Positions 23,743-32,447 of a stretch of DNA of 36,288 nt are shown here, in pieces. The notes below the pieces were generated by a model. It had not been told where the DNA came from. It was given only the letters and a program-made list of their open reading frames with translations, and searched no databases. The translations under genes and the position numbers were made by a program. The DNA comes from Verrucomicrobiota bacterium (GTDB lineage: Bacteria > Verrucomicrobiota > Verrucomicrobiia > Opitutales > Opitutaceae). Position 1 is the stretch's first letter; the number at the start of each line of letters is the position of its first letter. The stretch spans positions 1 through 36,288 of the forward strand of contig JAUVVA010000029.1 of NCBI GenBank assembly GCA_030604905.1. Reading direction: 5' to 3'.

Positions 23743-26700
23743 ATGATCACGCAATCCCATGTCCGCGATTCGCGGTGGCCGGCTTTCGCCCGCCGCGCGC
23801 TCGTCTTGTCCGTCTGTGCGACGCTTTCCCTCCCTGTCGCCGTGCCCGCTCAGTCTTCCTGGCAGCAGGCGGACGTGCGCGGCATGGGCTTCGTCACCGG
23901 CATCACCATTCACCCGGTCAACGGCGAGGTCTACATCCGCACCGATGTCGGCGGCGCCTACAAGTGGGACGCAGCCGCGTCGGTCTGGCGGCCTCTGCTC
24001 GACAACAAGAGCAGCCCCGATGACGCCGCCTATTATGATGTCGAGAGCCTCACGCTCGACCCGGCGAGCACCACCCGACTCTTTGCCGCCGTCGGCACGG
24101 GCACCGCGAGCAACACCTACCTGATCCGCAGCAACGACGGCGGCTCCACCTGGGAGCGCCTCGCCAAGCCCACCGACCTCGTCATCCGGGCCAACGACTA
24201 CTGGCGCTGGAGCGGCGAGCGCTTCCAAGTCGATCCGCGCAATTCGGCCGTGCTCTACTACGCCTCGCGCACGACCGGACTCTGGCGCTCCACCAACGGC
24301 AGCGCCGCCGCCTCCTCCGTCTCTTGGTCCAACATCGGCACCGTGCCCGTGGGCGACCATGGCGGTGCGTTTGCCGATCAGCAAAAAACGAAACCCGTCG
24401 CCGGTGGCGTCACCTTTGTCGCGATCGATCCGCGCTCCACCCAGGTGGTGAACTCCGGCACGTCCAATGAACGCGCGAAAAACGTTTTCGTCGGCGTGAT
24501 GGGCGAGGGCATCTATCGCTCCACCAACGGCGGCAACACCTTCACCAAGATCAGCACCGCCGACCAGGACCTGCCCGATGCGAACGGAAGGCCGCAGCTG
24601 CACCCGATACAGGGCCGCTTCTCCTCCGACGGCACGCTCTACGTCACCTTCACGCGCGGCCGCGACCTTTCGGATCCCGTGCGCCGAGGCTCCATCTGGC
24701 GATTCGACACGTCCGGGACTTGGACACGCCTCGACACCAACGTCACCGACTGGACGGGCGGCAACGCCCCCTGGACGGGCATCGGCGTGAGCGGCAACCG
24801 CGTGCTCGCCATCGCCGACGGGCGCGTGCCGGAGACTTACATCTACTCCAGCGACCGTGGCGTGACCTGGACCAGCGTCTCGATCGAGTCGGGCTACCAC
24901 CGACGCATGGACCACGCCCGCCCCGCGTGGTGGCATGACATTCGTTACAGCCCCGCCGGCGGCGTGGCGTTCGACGCCGGCCCGAACGCAGGGTCTGGCG
25001 CGTGGTTTACCACCGGCTGGGGCGTGCATCGCATCCCCGACGTGCTTCCTTCCGACGGCAGCCGCGTGCAGCTCGACAGCGATGGCGCCATGAAGGGCGT
25101 GGAGGAGCTGATCTACACGCAGGTCTTCGCCATGCCAGCGGCCAACACCGCGCGGCGTCTGATCACGCTGAACAACGACATCCCCTTCCTCGTCTTTAAC
25201 GACGTCACGCAGACCCCCTCCCTTCTCGTCACCGATAGTAACAACGATAACGGCACCGGCCTGGCCTATAGCTACAAGCACCCCAATACCATTGCGATGG
25301 TGGGCAGCAACTACACCTGGCTCGGCACGCCGCGGAACTTCCGTTCCACCGACGGCGGCGTCACGTGGAGCACGCTCAACCCACCCCTGACCGGCACTCG
25401 CGGTGGCAACATCGCGATCGCCTCCAACAACCCCTCGCTCATGATCTGGGTGCCCCTCAACTGGGGCGGCTCCAGCGGTGTCTTCAAGCCGCACTTCACC
25501 CGTGACGGCGGCGCCACGTGGACGCGCCTGACCGGCCTGCCCGATGTCAGCGCGGCTCTCAGCACGGCCTGGCGCGAGGCGCAAATCCTCGTCGCCGACA
25601 CCGCCCTCGACAACACCTTCTACTACGTCGAGGAGTGGTATCCCGCCAAGGTCCACAAGATCGTGATCGAGCCCGGCCAGAGCCCGACGATCTCGACCTA
25701 CTCCACGACCCTCGCCGGCGGCCAGCAGGTCCGGCTGGAGGCCGCCCCGGGCGTCGCGGGCGAGCTCTGGTGCAACGTCCGCAACGTGACCAACGAGGGC
25801 CTGCATTTCAGCGTGAACGGCGGACAGAGCTTCACCCGCCTGACCAACATCACCGGGGTGCGCGCCTTCACCGTCGGGCTGCCGCTCGCGGGCATGACCA
25901 CGCCCACCGTTTACGCCGCCGGCACGGTCTCCGGGGTGGCGGGCGTTTTCTATTCCACCGACCGCGGTGGCACCTGGACGCGCGTCAACCTTGGCGGCAC
26001 CGCGCTTCCCTTTGCCAAGATCACCGCCTTGGCGGCGGATTTTCGCACGGTGGGCCGCCTCTACGTCGGCACCAGCGGGCGAGGCGTGTTCTCCGCCGAC
26101 GTCGCTGGCGCTTCCGTCACCGTGCCCGCGGTGTCGGTGGACTCCGCCGCCGCCCGCTGGCGCAGCGCCTCGGTGGCCAAGGTCGCCGATCCCAACGGCA
26201 ACAACCTGTATGGCGAAGACGGATACATCTGGTTCGCCACGAGCGCCCCCGGCGCCACCGGCGGTTACCAGCAGTGGGTCAACCCCTTCACCTCGACCCA
26301 TTCGAAGGCCAACACCCTCCGCTCGCTCCCCTCCTGGCTCACCGTCTCCTCCGTCATCGCCAACCCGTCCACGGCCGGCGACTACGGCTACACCACGCTC
26401 GACGATCCGTCCGCCTCGGGCGCCTCGCTCGAGGCCGGTCTCGGCATCTTGCGCAACACGACCGCGTCGAGCGCATTCCAAGACTACGCCACCTTCACGG
26501 TTGGTTCCGGCGTGCCTGCCGGGGGTTTCCGGCTGGGCGTCGTCTCCGGTATCAGCGCAAATGAGCCCGCCCAGGTGGAGGTCTCCGTGATGGGCGGTTC
26601 CTCCGCCACGCAGACGCTCAACACGCCCTGGCTCCTGCGTGCCTGGTTCTTCGACGTGCGCGGCGCGAAGCAAGGGGACGTCGTCCGCGTTCGGGTAAAG

Positions 26701-26772
26701 CCCGCGCTCAACGCCTCGAACGTTCCCAAGAGCGAGGTGATATTGAACGGCTTTCTCATCGACCGGCTCTAA
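23743..26772 (+). CDS. Secreted GH74-like beta-propeller protein with C-terminal shared domain
   Basis: This 1009-aa protein has a signal peptide ending near VAVPAQS. The opening WQQADVRGMGFVTGITIHPVNGEVYIRTDVGGAYKWD is typical of GH74 xyloglucanases, with Asp68 in the place of the first catalytic Asp. Repeated Asp-box motifs follow (SNDGGSTW, STNGGNTF, SSDRGVTW, STDGGVTW, STDRGGTW), fitting a double seven-bladed propeller. I could not place the second catalytic Asp with confidence, so activity is open. Residues from about 795 to the end repeat the domain of the two secreted proteins at 15676 and 19448: DPNGNNLYGEDGYIWFAT, LRSLPSWLTVSS, YGYTTLDDPSASGA, YATFTVGSGVPAGGFRLGVV and INGFLID-like VILNGFLIDRL. 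Xyloglucan or another beta-glucan would be the usual target of the family. It lies downstream of the clan GH-A gene. Confidence 0.85.
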   Translation: MITQSHVRDSRWPAFARRALVLSVCATLSLPVAVPAQSSWQQADVRGMGFVTGITIHPVNGEVYIRTDVGGAYKWDAAASVWRPLLDNKSSPDDAAYYDVESLTLDPASTTRLFAAVGTGTASNTYLIRSNDGGSTWERLAKPTDLVIRANDYWRWSGERFQVDPRNSAVLYYASRTTGLWRSTNGSAAASSVSWSNIGTVPVGDHGGAFADQQKTKPVAGGVTFVAIDPRSTQVVNSGTSNERAKNVFVGVMGEGIYRSTNGGNTFTKISTADQDLPDANGRPQLHPIQGRFSSDGTLYVTFTRGRDLSDPVRRGSIWRFDTSGTWTRLDTNVTDWTGGNAPWTGIGVSGNRVLAIADGRVPETYIYSSDRGVTWTSVSIESGYHRRMDHARPAWWHDIRYSPAGGVAFDAGPNAGSGAWFTTGWGVHRIPDVLPSDGSRVQLDSDGAMKGVEELIYTQVFAMPAANTARRLITLNNDIPFLVFNDVTQTPSLLVTDSNNDNGTGLAYSYKHPNTIAMVGSNYTWLGTPRNFRSTDGGVTWSTLNPPLTGTRGGNIAIASNNPSLMIWVPLNWGGSSGVFKPHFTRDGGATWTRLTGLPDVSAALSTAWREAQILVADTALDNTFYYVEEWYPAKVHKIVIEPGQSPTISTYSTTLAGGQQVRLEAAPGVAGELWCNVRNVTNEGLHFSVNGGQSFTRLTNITGVRAFTVGLPLAGMTTPTVYAAGTVSGVAGVFYSTDRGGTWTRVNLGGTALPFAKITALAADFRTVGRLYVGTSGRGVFSADVAGASVTVPAVSVDSAAARWRSASVAKVADPNGNNLYGEDGYIWFATSAPGATGGYQQWVNPFTSTHSKANTLRSLPSWLTVSSVIANPSTAGDYGYTTLDDPSASGASLEAGLGILRNTTASSAFQDYATFTVGSGVPAGGFRLGVVSGISANEPAQVEVSVMGGSSATQTLNTPWLLRAWFFDVRGAKQGDVVRVRVKPALNASNVPKSEVILNGFLIDRL

Positions 26773-27086
26773 CGCGGCTCGGGGTGGCAGGGACGCCCAC
26801 TCCTGTGGATCTTCAATGGGATGGGCGGCTTTAGAAGGGCCGGGGAGCGCCCGCGTCTCGCGGGCTGACTTCGGCGTCCCACCGAAGCCTCCGCCGGAAG
26901 GCGTTGGGCGGTGACGCCCAACGCAGCACCCGGGACGGGTGCGCTCCCCGGACCCTCCGACAGAGGAGTTCATTTGCCCCCCGCCCAGGGCGCGCGTCGG
27001 CACGAACCACGCCACGTCACCGGTGAGCTAAATCAGCCCACGCTTGCCGAGGCGGGGCGCGCGGTGTGGCATCTCCCGGCCCTCCC
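26773..27086. other. Intergenic region with dispersed repeat copy B
   Basis: No gene is present. The structured repeat at 26838-26955 fills the middle and could act as terminator for the GH74-like gene. The last 130 bases before the LacI start show no clear palindromic operator. Confidence 0.55.
26838..26955. repeat. Dispersed structured repeat, copy B
   Basis: This is related to 19001-19119. Its ends are complementary (CGGGGAGCGC with GCGCTCCCCG), so it can fold as a long hairpin with two inner stems, including CGTTGGGCG with CGCCCAACG. It sits 65 bases after the GH74-like stop codon. Confidence 0.75.
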
Positions 27087-28163
27087 ATGGCAGCCCCCCG
27101 CCCTGTTTCTCAGCGTGAAATCGCCCGCGAGCTCGGCTTGAGCCAGGCGACGGTGTCGATGGCGTTGGCGAACAATCCGCGGGTCTCGCCGGAGACGCGC
27201 GAAGCGGTGAGGGCGGCGGCGGAGCGGCTGACCTACCGGCCCGACCCGGCGCTGCGCTCGCTCGCGCGCTACCGCAAGGCCGGGGCGACGGCGGCGTTTC
27301 ACGGCACGCTGGCCTGGGTGCATTCGTGGGCCTCGGCGGAGGCGTGGCGCGGGGCGGCGGCGTTTGACGCGATGTTTCGGGCGGCGGAGCAGCGGGCAGA
27401 CAAGATGGGCTACAAGCTGGAGAACTTCTGGTTCGACTCGTCGGAGCTCACGCCGTTGCGGGCGACAAACATCCTCGCGGCGCGCGGCATTCAAGGATTG
27501 TTGTTGCCGCAATACTCGCACCCCGATCGCAAGGTGACGCTCGACTGGAAGGAGTTCAGCGTGGTGCGACTGGCGGGTTATCCGGTGGACGAACCGATCT
27601 TCCATCTGCTGGCCTCGGACCACTACGCGTCGTTTCAGACCGTGATGGAGCAACTCGCGGCGCGGGGTTACCGGCGTCCGGGTCTGGTGACCTCGCGTGC
27701 GTTGGAGCGCCGGCTGATGCACAGTTACGTCTCGGCCTACGCGGGGCGGGATCTTTTGCGCAAAGACCACGGGGCGCGCACGGCGCCGGTGCTCTGGCAC
27801 GAGGGGCTGAACGCGGAGGGGTTTAAGCGCTGGTTGAAGGGCCACTCGGTGGACGTGCTGGTGCTGAGTTACGCGCAGGATCACTACGGCCGGATTTTCG
27901 ACTGGCTGCACGCCGCCGGGTTGAAGGTGCCGGACGACATCGGGGTGGCGATGCTCTGCCTGCCGGATTTCACGCGGCCGAGGCCGGCGCGCTTGCCGGA
28001 GGAGTTGTGCGGGATCGACGAGGACTTCGCGGAGTTGGGCGACCGCGCTGCGGAGTTGTTGATCCAGACCCTGGAAAATTTCGAGCGCGGGGTGCCGGCC
28101 CGGCCGATGCGCAAGCTGCTCGCGGGCGTGTGGCGCGAGGGCAGGACGTTGCGGCCGCAGTGA
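27087..28163 (+). CDS. LacI-family transcriptional regulator
   Basis: This 358-aa LacI-type regulator starts at the ATG of MAAPRPVSQREIARELG; a GTG seven codons upstream is less likely. The helix-turn-helix is SQREIARELGLSQATVSMALANNPRV with the hinge YRPDPALRSLARYRK. The ligand domain has ILAARGIQGLLLPQ, VVRLAGYPVDEPIFHLLASDHY, HSYVSAYAGRDLL, VDVLVLSYAQDHYGRIFDWL, VPDDIGVAMLCLPDF and CGIDEDFAELGDRAAELLIQTLENFERG. It is the intact paralogue of the deleted regulator at 13593-14300 and defines what that one has lost. It converges on the GH30 gene, their ends only 6 bases apart. It probably controls the glycosidase and sulfatase genes to its right; the inducer is unknown. Confidence 0.9.
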   Translation: MAAPRPVSQREIARELGLSQATVSMALANNPRVSPETREAVRAAAERLTYRPDPALRSLARYRKAGATAAFHGTLAWVHSWASAEAWRGAAAFDAMFRAAEQRADKMGYKLENFWFDSSELTPLRATNILAARGIQGLLLPQYSHPDRKVTLDWKEFSVVRLAGYPVDEPIFHLLASDHYASFQTVMEQLAARGYRRPGLVTSRALERRLMHSYVSAYAGRDLLRKDHGARTAPVLWHEGLNAEGFKRWLKGHSVDVLVLSYAQDHYGRIFDWLHAAGLKVPDDIGVAMLCLPDFTRPRPARLPEELCGIDEDFAELGDRAAELLIQTLENFERGVPARPMRKLLAGVWREGRTLRPQ

Positions 28164-28169
28164 TTCAGG

Positions 28170-29480
28170 TCAGCGCTCCCAGACGGCGGTGTGAAAGGAG
28201 CGCGCCGGGAGCAGGAGCGAGGCTTCGCGGCCGTCGAGCTCGACCGAGAGGCGGAGTTCGCGGTCGGTCGGGTTGTGGGTGACGAGCACGACGCCGCCCT
28301 CGGGGCGGGCGTAGGCGAGGGCGGCGGAGGCCCAGCCGCCGGCGAGCGGGATACGGCGCGCGCCCGGTCGGATGAAGCCGGCGCAGTGGCGGAGCACGTG
28401 ATACTCGGGGTTGAATTGCCAGCGGCCGGTGGACGGGTCGGCGGTGACGAGGGCGTTTTGTTTCCAGCCCCAACTGCTTTCGCCGCCGGGTTCGAGCACG
28501 AGGTTCCAGTAGGCGTAGGCGCTGGCGCCGGCACCGAGATAGTGGGCGAGGAGATCGAAGACATGATGGGCGTAGGCCCAGGTGTTTTGGCCGTCGCCGC
28601 ATTCATTTTCGGTCTGCCAGACCGGCAACTCGGGGTGGTGGGCGCGGAGCCGGTGAACGATGCCGCGGGCGGCCCATTGCACGCCGATGCCTCGGAGGTG
28701 GCGTAGGCAGGCTTCGTCGGAGAGGGCGGGCAGATACATGCCGGGGTAGTCGGGGGTGTTCATCGTGCCGAGCCACACGCCGACGTCCGGGTGTTCGCGG
28801 GCCATGACCGGACCGAGGTGCTGACCGAGAAAGACGCGGAGCTGTTCGCCGCTCCAGACGCAGGAGGGGAACTTTTGGTCGGCGTTGGGTTCGTTTTGCG
28901 GGTGGACGTGGCCGACGCGAACGCCGGCCTCGCGGTAGGCGGCGACATAACGCGCGAAGTAGCGGGCGTAAGTGTCGAGGTAGGCGGGCTCCATTCGGAA
29001 GCGGCCGTGGTTGTAAACGGCGGGTCGCTTGAGCCAGGTCGGCGGGCTCCACGGGGAGGCGAAAAAGGCGAGGTCGGGGCGGCGGGCGAGCGCCTCGTGG
29101 ACGAAGGGCAGCAACTCGGCTTGGTCGCGCTTGATGGAGAACGAGTCGAGGGCGTGGTCGCCGGGAGTTTCGCAGTAGCTGTGCCACTCGGCGGCGTAGT
29201 CGGAGGCGCCCATCGGGAGCCGGCCGATCTCGAGTCCGAGGCCGTCGCGGCCGAACAACGCGTCGAAGATGACGGCACGGTCGGCGGCGGAGAGGCCGCG
29301 AAGGGCGCGCCAGCCGAGTTCGTTGAAGCAACCGCCGAAGCCGGTCCAGGCCTCGGCGGGCGCGTCGGCGGAGCGCAGGTGGACGACAGCGGAATCGGCG
29401 GGGGCGGCGGAGGAGGTCTCGGCGGCGACGTCTTGCCAGGGAGAACCGGGGAGGGTGCGGACGTGAAGGTCGGGTTTCAT
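28170..29480 (-). CDS. GH30 family glycoside hydrolase, intracellular
   Basis: This 436-aa protein with GH30 features: WTGFGGCFNELGWRAL near residue 45, LGLEIGRLPMGASDYA near 81, ASPWSPPTWLKRPAVYNHG near 141, acid/base Glu197 in VHPQNEPNADQKFPSCVW, and probable nucleophile Glu291 in VWQTENECGDG. The C-terminal beta domain is GFIRPGARRIPLAGGWASAALAYA through ELRLSVELDG. GH30 enzymes are retaining beta-glycosidases acting on beta-glucosides, beta-xylosides, beta-fucosides or xylan, depending on subfamily, which I cannot fix here. There is no signal peptide, so it works on imported oligosaccharides. It is divergent from the trehalase-like gene across 211 bases and convergent with the LacI gene. 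Confidence 0.92.
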   Translation of the reverse strand: MKPDLHVRTLPGSPWQDVAAETSSAAPADSAVVHLRSADAPAEAWTGFGGCFNELGWRALRGLSAADRAVIFDALFGRDGLGLEIGRLPMGASDYAAEWHSYCETPGDHALDSFSIKRDQAELLPFVHEALARRPDLAFFASPWSPPTWLKRPAVYNHGRFRMEPAYLDTYARYFARYVAAYREAGVRVGHVHPQNEPNADQKFPSCVWSGEQLRVFLGQHLGPVMAREHPDVGVWLGTMNTPDYPGMYLPALSDEACLRHLRGIGVQWAARGIVHRLRAHHPELPVWQTENECGDGQNTWAYAHHVFDLLAHYLGAGASAYAYWNLVLEPGGESSWGWKQNALVTADPSTGRWQFNPEYHVLRHCAGFIRPGARRIPLAGGWASAALAYARPEGGVVLVTHNPTDRELRLSVELDGREASLLLPARSFHTAVWER

Positions 29481-29573
29481 GAAAGGGACGCGGGCGAGGC
29501 GGCAGTGGCGAAGAGCAGGGTGAGGATCTTGGGGGATTTCATGCCGGAGCGACCGTGCGACGCGCCGTGAATG

Positions 29574-29601
29574 TTGTCAGGCGAACGGCGAGTGATATTG
29601 A
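29574..29601 (+). promoter_or_regulatory. Possible promoter for the GH37-sulfatase operon
   Basis: TTGTCA (29574-29579) and TATTGA (29596-29601) are spaced by 16 bases in the only A+T-richer part of the GH30/GH37 divergent region, about 90 bases before the GH37 start. No copy of the GATGTAA-type operator was found here. Confidence 0.35.
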
Positions 29602-29691
29602 TAGACAACGACGGGAGCCGGACGGCGTTAATCAGTATCGACAGCCGCTCCGTGGCGCGGCGGAGGGGGTTGCGGCAGAGATCGGGGTGCG

Positions 29692-30975
29692 ATGAATCCC
29701 CCGGCCAGCCTTCCGTCCGCCCCGACGTCCGTCCCGACGATTGCAACGCCGCGAGAGGCGTTGATGCGCTTCATCGCCGCGCACTGGGACGAGACCGTCC
29801 GCCATGCAACCGAGGACCGGGATCGCGTGATCGGTCTGCCCCGGCCCTACACCGTGCCGTGCAGGAGGGACCATTTTCAGGAGCTGTATTACTGGGACAC
29901 CTTTTATACCAACGAAGGCCTGATTGCGCAGGGGCGGATCGAGCTGGCGCGGGACAACGTGGACAACCTGCTCCACCTCGCACGCCGCTTCGGTTTCGTG
30001 CCGAACGGCAACCGCACCTACTATCTCGGGCGTTCGCAGCCGCCGCATCTGGCGTTGATGGTGGAGCGGGTGTTCGCGGCCACGGGAGATCGCGCGTGGC
30101 TGGCGCGGGCCTTGCCCGTGTTGGAGACCGAGCAGGTGTTTTGGCGGGAGCGGCGCACGCCGGACGCGGGCGGTTTGGCGCGCTACGGTCACCATGCGGG
30201 CGATGCGGATTTGATGGAAGTGTGGCAGGGGCCGGACCCGCGCGGCGTGCGCGAACCCGATCCGGGCGATCGCGACGGGCGGTTGCGTCTGGCCGGGCAT
30301 CATCACGCGGAGTGTGAATCGGGCTGGGATTTCAGTCCGCGCTTCGGGCGGCGGGCGATGGACCATGAGCCGGTGGATTTGAACGCGCTGCTCTGGGCCT
30401 CCCAGCGGGTGATCGCGCGGTGCCATGCGCGCCTCCACGACGACGCTTCGGCCCGGCTCTGGGCGGAGCGGGCGGAGCAGCGCGGGCAACGGATGCGCGA
30501 GCGCCTCTGGTGCGGGGAAACGGGGGCGTTTTGCGACTACGACGCGGTGCGCGGGAGACGTTCGCCGGTGGTCTCGGCGGCGATGGTTTATCCGGTCTGG
30601 CTCGGGCTCGCGACGCCCGACGAAGCGGCCTCGATCCTGGCGTTGCTGCCCCGCCTCGAACGCGCCCACGGCGTGCTCGCGTGCGAGCCGGGGCCGCGCG
30701 ACTTCCCCTGCCAGTGGGATGCGCCCAACGCCTGGCCGCCGCTGCAATACGCGACGGTTCAGGCCCTGCGCGCGGCCGGGCGCGAGGCCGATGCGCGCCG
30801 GGTGGCGGGGGCGTTTCTCGACACGGTGGCGCGCAACCTCGCACGCAGCGGCGACCTCTGGGAGAAATACAACGCCGAGACCGGCGGCCTCGACGCGGCC
30901 AACGAATACGGCCTGCCCGCGATGATGGGCTGGACGGCCGGCGTGTGCGCGGCGCTCGGCGCGCTTTACGACTAA
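29692..30975 (+). CDS. GH37 trehalase-like glycoside hydrolase, intracellular
   Basis: This 427-aa (alpha/alpha)6-barrel protein has GH37 hallmarks: RRDHFQELYYWDTFYTNEGL at residues 58-77, the catalytic Asp213 in AECESGWDFSPRF, QWDAPNAWPPLQY near residue 342, and EKYNAETGG with the probable catalytic Glu near the end. In true trehalases the first motif begins PGGRF; here it reads PCRRDHF. The protein is also shorter than the usual 500-550 aa, and its neighbours are sulfatases. The substrate may therefore be an alpha-glucoside other than trehalose, but that is inference. There is no signal peptide. The stop is 17 bases before the first of two sulfatase genes, so the three genes form an operon. 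Confidence 0.85.
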   Translation: MNPPASLPSAPTSVPTIATPREALMRFIAAHWDETVRHATEDRDRVIGLPRPYTVPCRRDHFQELYYWDTFYTNEGLIAQGRIELARDNVDNLLHLARRFGFVPNGNRTYYLGRSQPPHLALMVERVFAATGDRAWLARALPVLETEQVFWRERRTPDAGGLARYGHHAGDADLMEVWQGPDPRGVREPDPGDRDGRLRLAGHHHAECESGWDFSPRFGRRAMDHEPVDLNALLWASQRVIARCHARLHDDASARLWAERAEQRGQRMRERLWCGETGAFCDYDAVRGRRSPVVSAAMVYPVWLGLATPDEAASILALLPRLERAHGVLACEPGPRDFPCQWDAPNAWPPLQYATVQALRAAGREADARRVAGAFLDTVARNLARSGDLWEKYNAETGGLDAANEYGLPAMMGWTAGVCAALGALYD

Positions 30976-30992
30976 ACGCCCCCTTCTTCGCC

Positions 30993-32447
30993 ATGGCCCG
31001 CCCCAATCTCCTCCTCATCACGACAGACCAGCAGCGTTTCGACGCGCTTGGCGTGGTCGCCTCGGCGCTTGGTCGCGCGGGACCGCTGACGCCGCACCTC
31101 GACTGGCTGGCGGACACCGGCACGCGGTTTTCGCGTTGTTATGTCGATTGCCCGATTTGCGGGCCCTCGCGCCAGACGATCATGACCGGGCGGCCGGATT
31201 ACTTGAACCGCGCGACCGAGCGGGAGACGGGCGCGCCGTCGATGGCCTCGCTGCCGACTTTGCCCGCGCTGCTGACCCGGGCCGGCTACCAGACGCGGGC
31301 GATCGGCAAGATGCATTTCCACCCGATGCGGGCGCACTACGGATTCGAGCATGTCGAGCTGCCCTACGACATGCTCCGGGCCGAGCGCCGCGCGGGGCGG
31401 CCGACCGACGGCTTTGCGGAGGGGCTCGGGCAAAACGAGATGACGCCCGCCATCCGGCGCGCCGACTCGCCCGACCTGACGCGCCTGACCGGGGAGCGGT
31501 GTATCGAGTTTTTGGAGACAAGGGACGAGACGCGTCCGTTTTTTCTCTGGGCGAGCTTCGGCAAGCCGCACCCTCCGCTCGATCCCGGGCCCGAGGCGTG
31601 GGAACTCTACGCGGACCTGCCGCTCGGCGAAGCGGTGCGCGGGGACTGGTCGGAGAACTGGGAGGCGATCCCGCCCGGTTACCGTTTGCCGACGGCCACG
31701 CTCAACATGGCGCAACGCCTCGACGAGTCGCGCTGGCGGCTGGCGCGACGGGCGTATTTCGCGTTGATCACCGAGATCGACCAAATGCTCGGTCGCTTGT
31801 TCTCCCGACTGCGGGAGAGGAACCTGCTGGCCGACACCTGGATCGTCTTCGCCTCGGACCACGGCGAGATGCTCGGCGATCACGGACTGGCGGCGAAACA
31901 AGTGATGTTTGACGGGGCTATTCACGTGCCGCTGATCGTGCGCGCGCCGGGCGACTGGGATGTCTATCGCGGACGCGTGCTCGGCCACGACATCCCGCGC
32001 GGCGGGGTGGACGGGCGCGTCTGCACGCTGGCCGACTTGATGCCGACGCTGCTGGCGGCGGCGGGGCTGGATGCGCCCGGGAGCTGCGTCGGGCAAAACC
32101 TCGCGGAGCCCGACCCGCAGGGCGACCGCGTCTTCATCGGGCACCACGATCCCTACTACGCGGTGCAGGCGGACGGCTGGCGCTTGCACTGGTGCGCGGC
32201 GGGCGGGGAGACGCTGCTTTTCAACCTCGACGACGACCCGCGCGAGACGCGCGACCGCGCGGCCGATCCGGAGGCGGCGGCGATCCGGGCGCGTTTGGAA
32301 AAACGGCTGTCCGATCACCTCGCCGCGCACGCCCCGGATCGTGCGGGGCTGAAGGCGGGGCCCGCGCCCGATTTGGAAGACGCCCGCACGGTGCGGCGTT
32401 GGCCGGGATTTCACACGGAGATCGAACCCTGCGACACACTGCACTGA
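30993..32447 (+). CDS. Sulfatase, S1 family (formylglycine type)
   Basis: This 484-aa sulfatase begins PNLLLITTDQQRFDALG with metal ligand Asp12. The formylglycine motif is CGPSR with Cys56 in CPICGPSRQTIMTGRP. Further conserved parts are AIGKMHFHPMRAHYGFEH, FFLWASFGKPHPPLDP, and IVFASDHGEMLGDHGLAAKQVMFDGAIHVPLIVRAPG with metal-binding Asp-His and substrate-site Lys. The end has the typical LFNLDDDPRETRDRA. It lacks a signal peptide and should act in the cytoplasm, unless export is missed. It is the second gene of the GH37-sulfatase-sulfatase operon, and its 3' end overlaps the next gene. Maturation of Cys56 to formylglycine needs an enzyme encoded elsewhere. Confidence 0.93.
   Translation: MARPNLLLITTDQQRFDALGVVASALGRAGPLTPHLDWLADTGTRFSRCYVDCPICGPSRQTIMTGRPDYLNRATERETGAPSMASLPTLPALLTRAGYQTRAIGKMHFHPMRAHYGFEHVELPYDMLRAERRAGRPTDGFAEGLGQNEMTPAIRRADSPDLTRLTGERCIEFLETRDETRPFFLWASFGKPHPPLDPGPEAWELYADLPLGEAVRGDWSENWEAIPPGYRLPTATLNMAQRLDESRWRLARRAYFALITEIDQMLGRLFSRLRERNLLADTWIVFASDHGEMLGDHGLAAKQVMFDGAIHVPLIVRAPGDWDVYRGRVLGHDIPRGGVDGRVCTLADLMPTLLAAAGLDAPGSCVGQNLAEPDPQGDRVFIGHHDPYYAVQADGWRLHWCAAGGETLLFNLDDDPRETRDRAADPEAAAIRARLEKRLSDHLAAHAPDRAGLKAGPAPDLEDARTVRRWPGFHTEIEPCDTLH

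Noticed and set aside
23743..26772. Sialidase, because of many Asp-box repeats
   Set aside because: The N-terminal GMGFVTGI and RTDVGGAYKW motifs fit GH74-type propellers, and no sialidase FRIP motif or Arg triad is evident.
20777..27015. Very long antisense open frames (over 900 codons) opposite the two large secreted-enzyme genes
   Set aside because: They are opposite-strand frames of high-GC genes; their composition (Gly, Arg, Val, His rich, no motifs) and the clear signal peptides and catalytic motifs on the plus strand show they are shadows.
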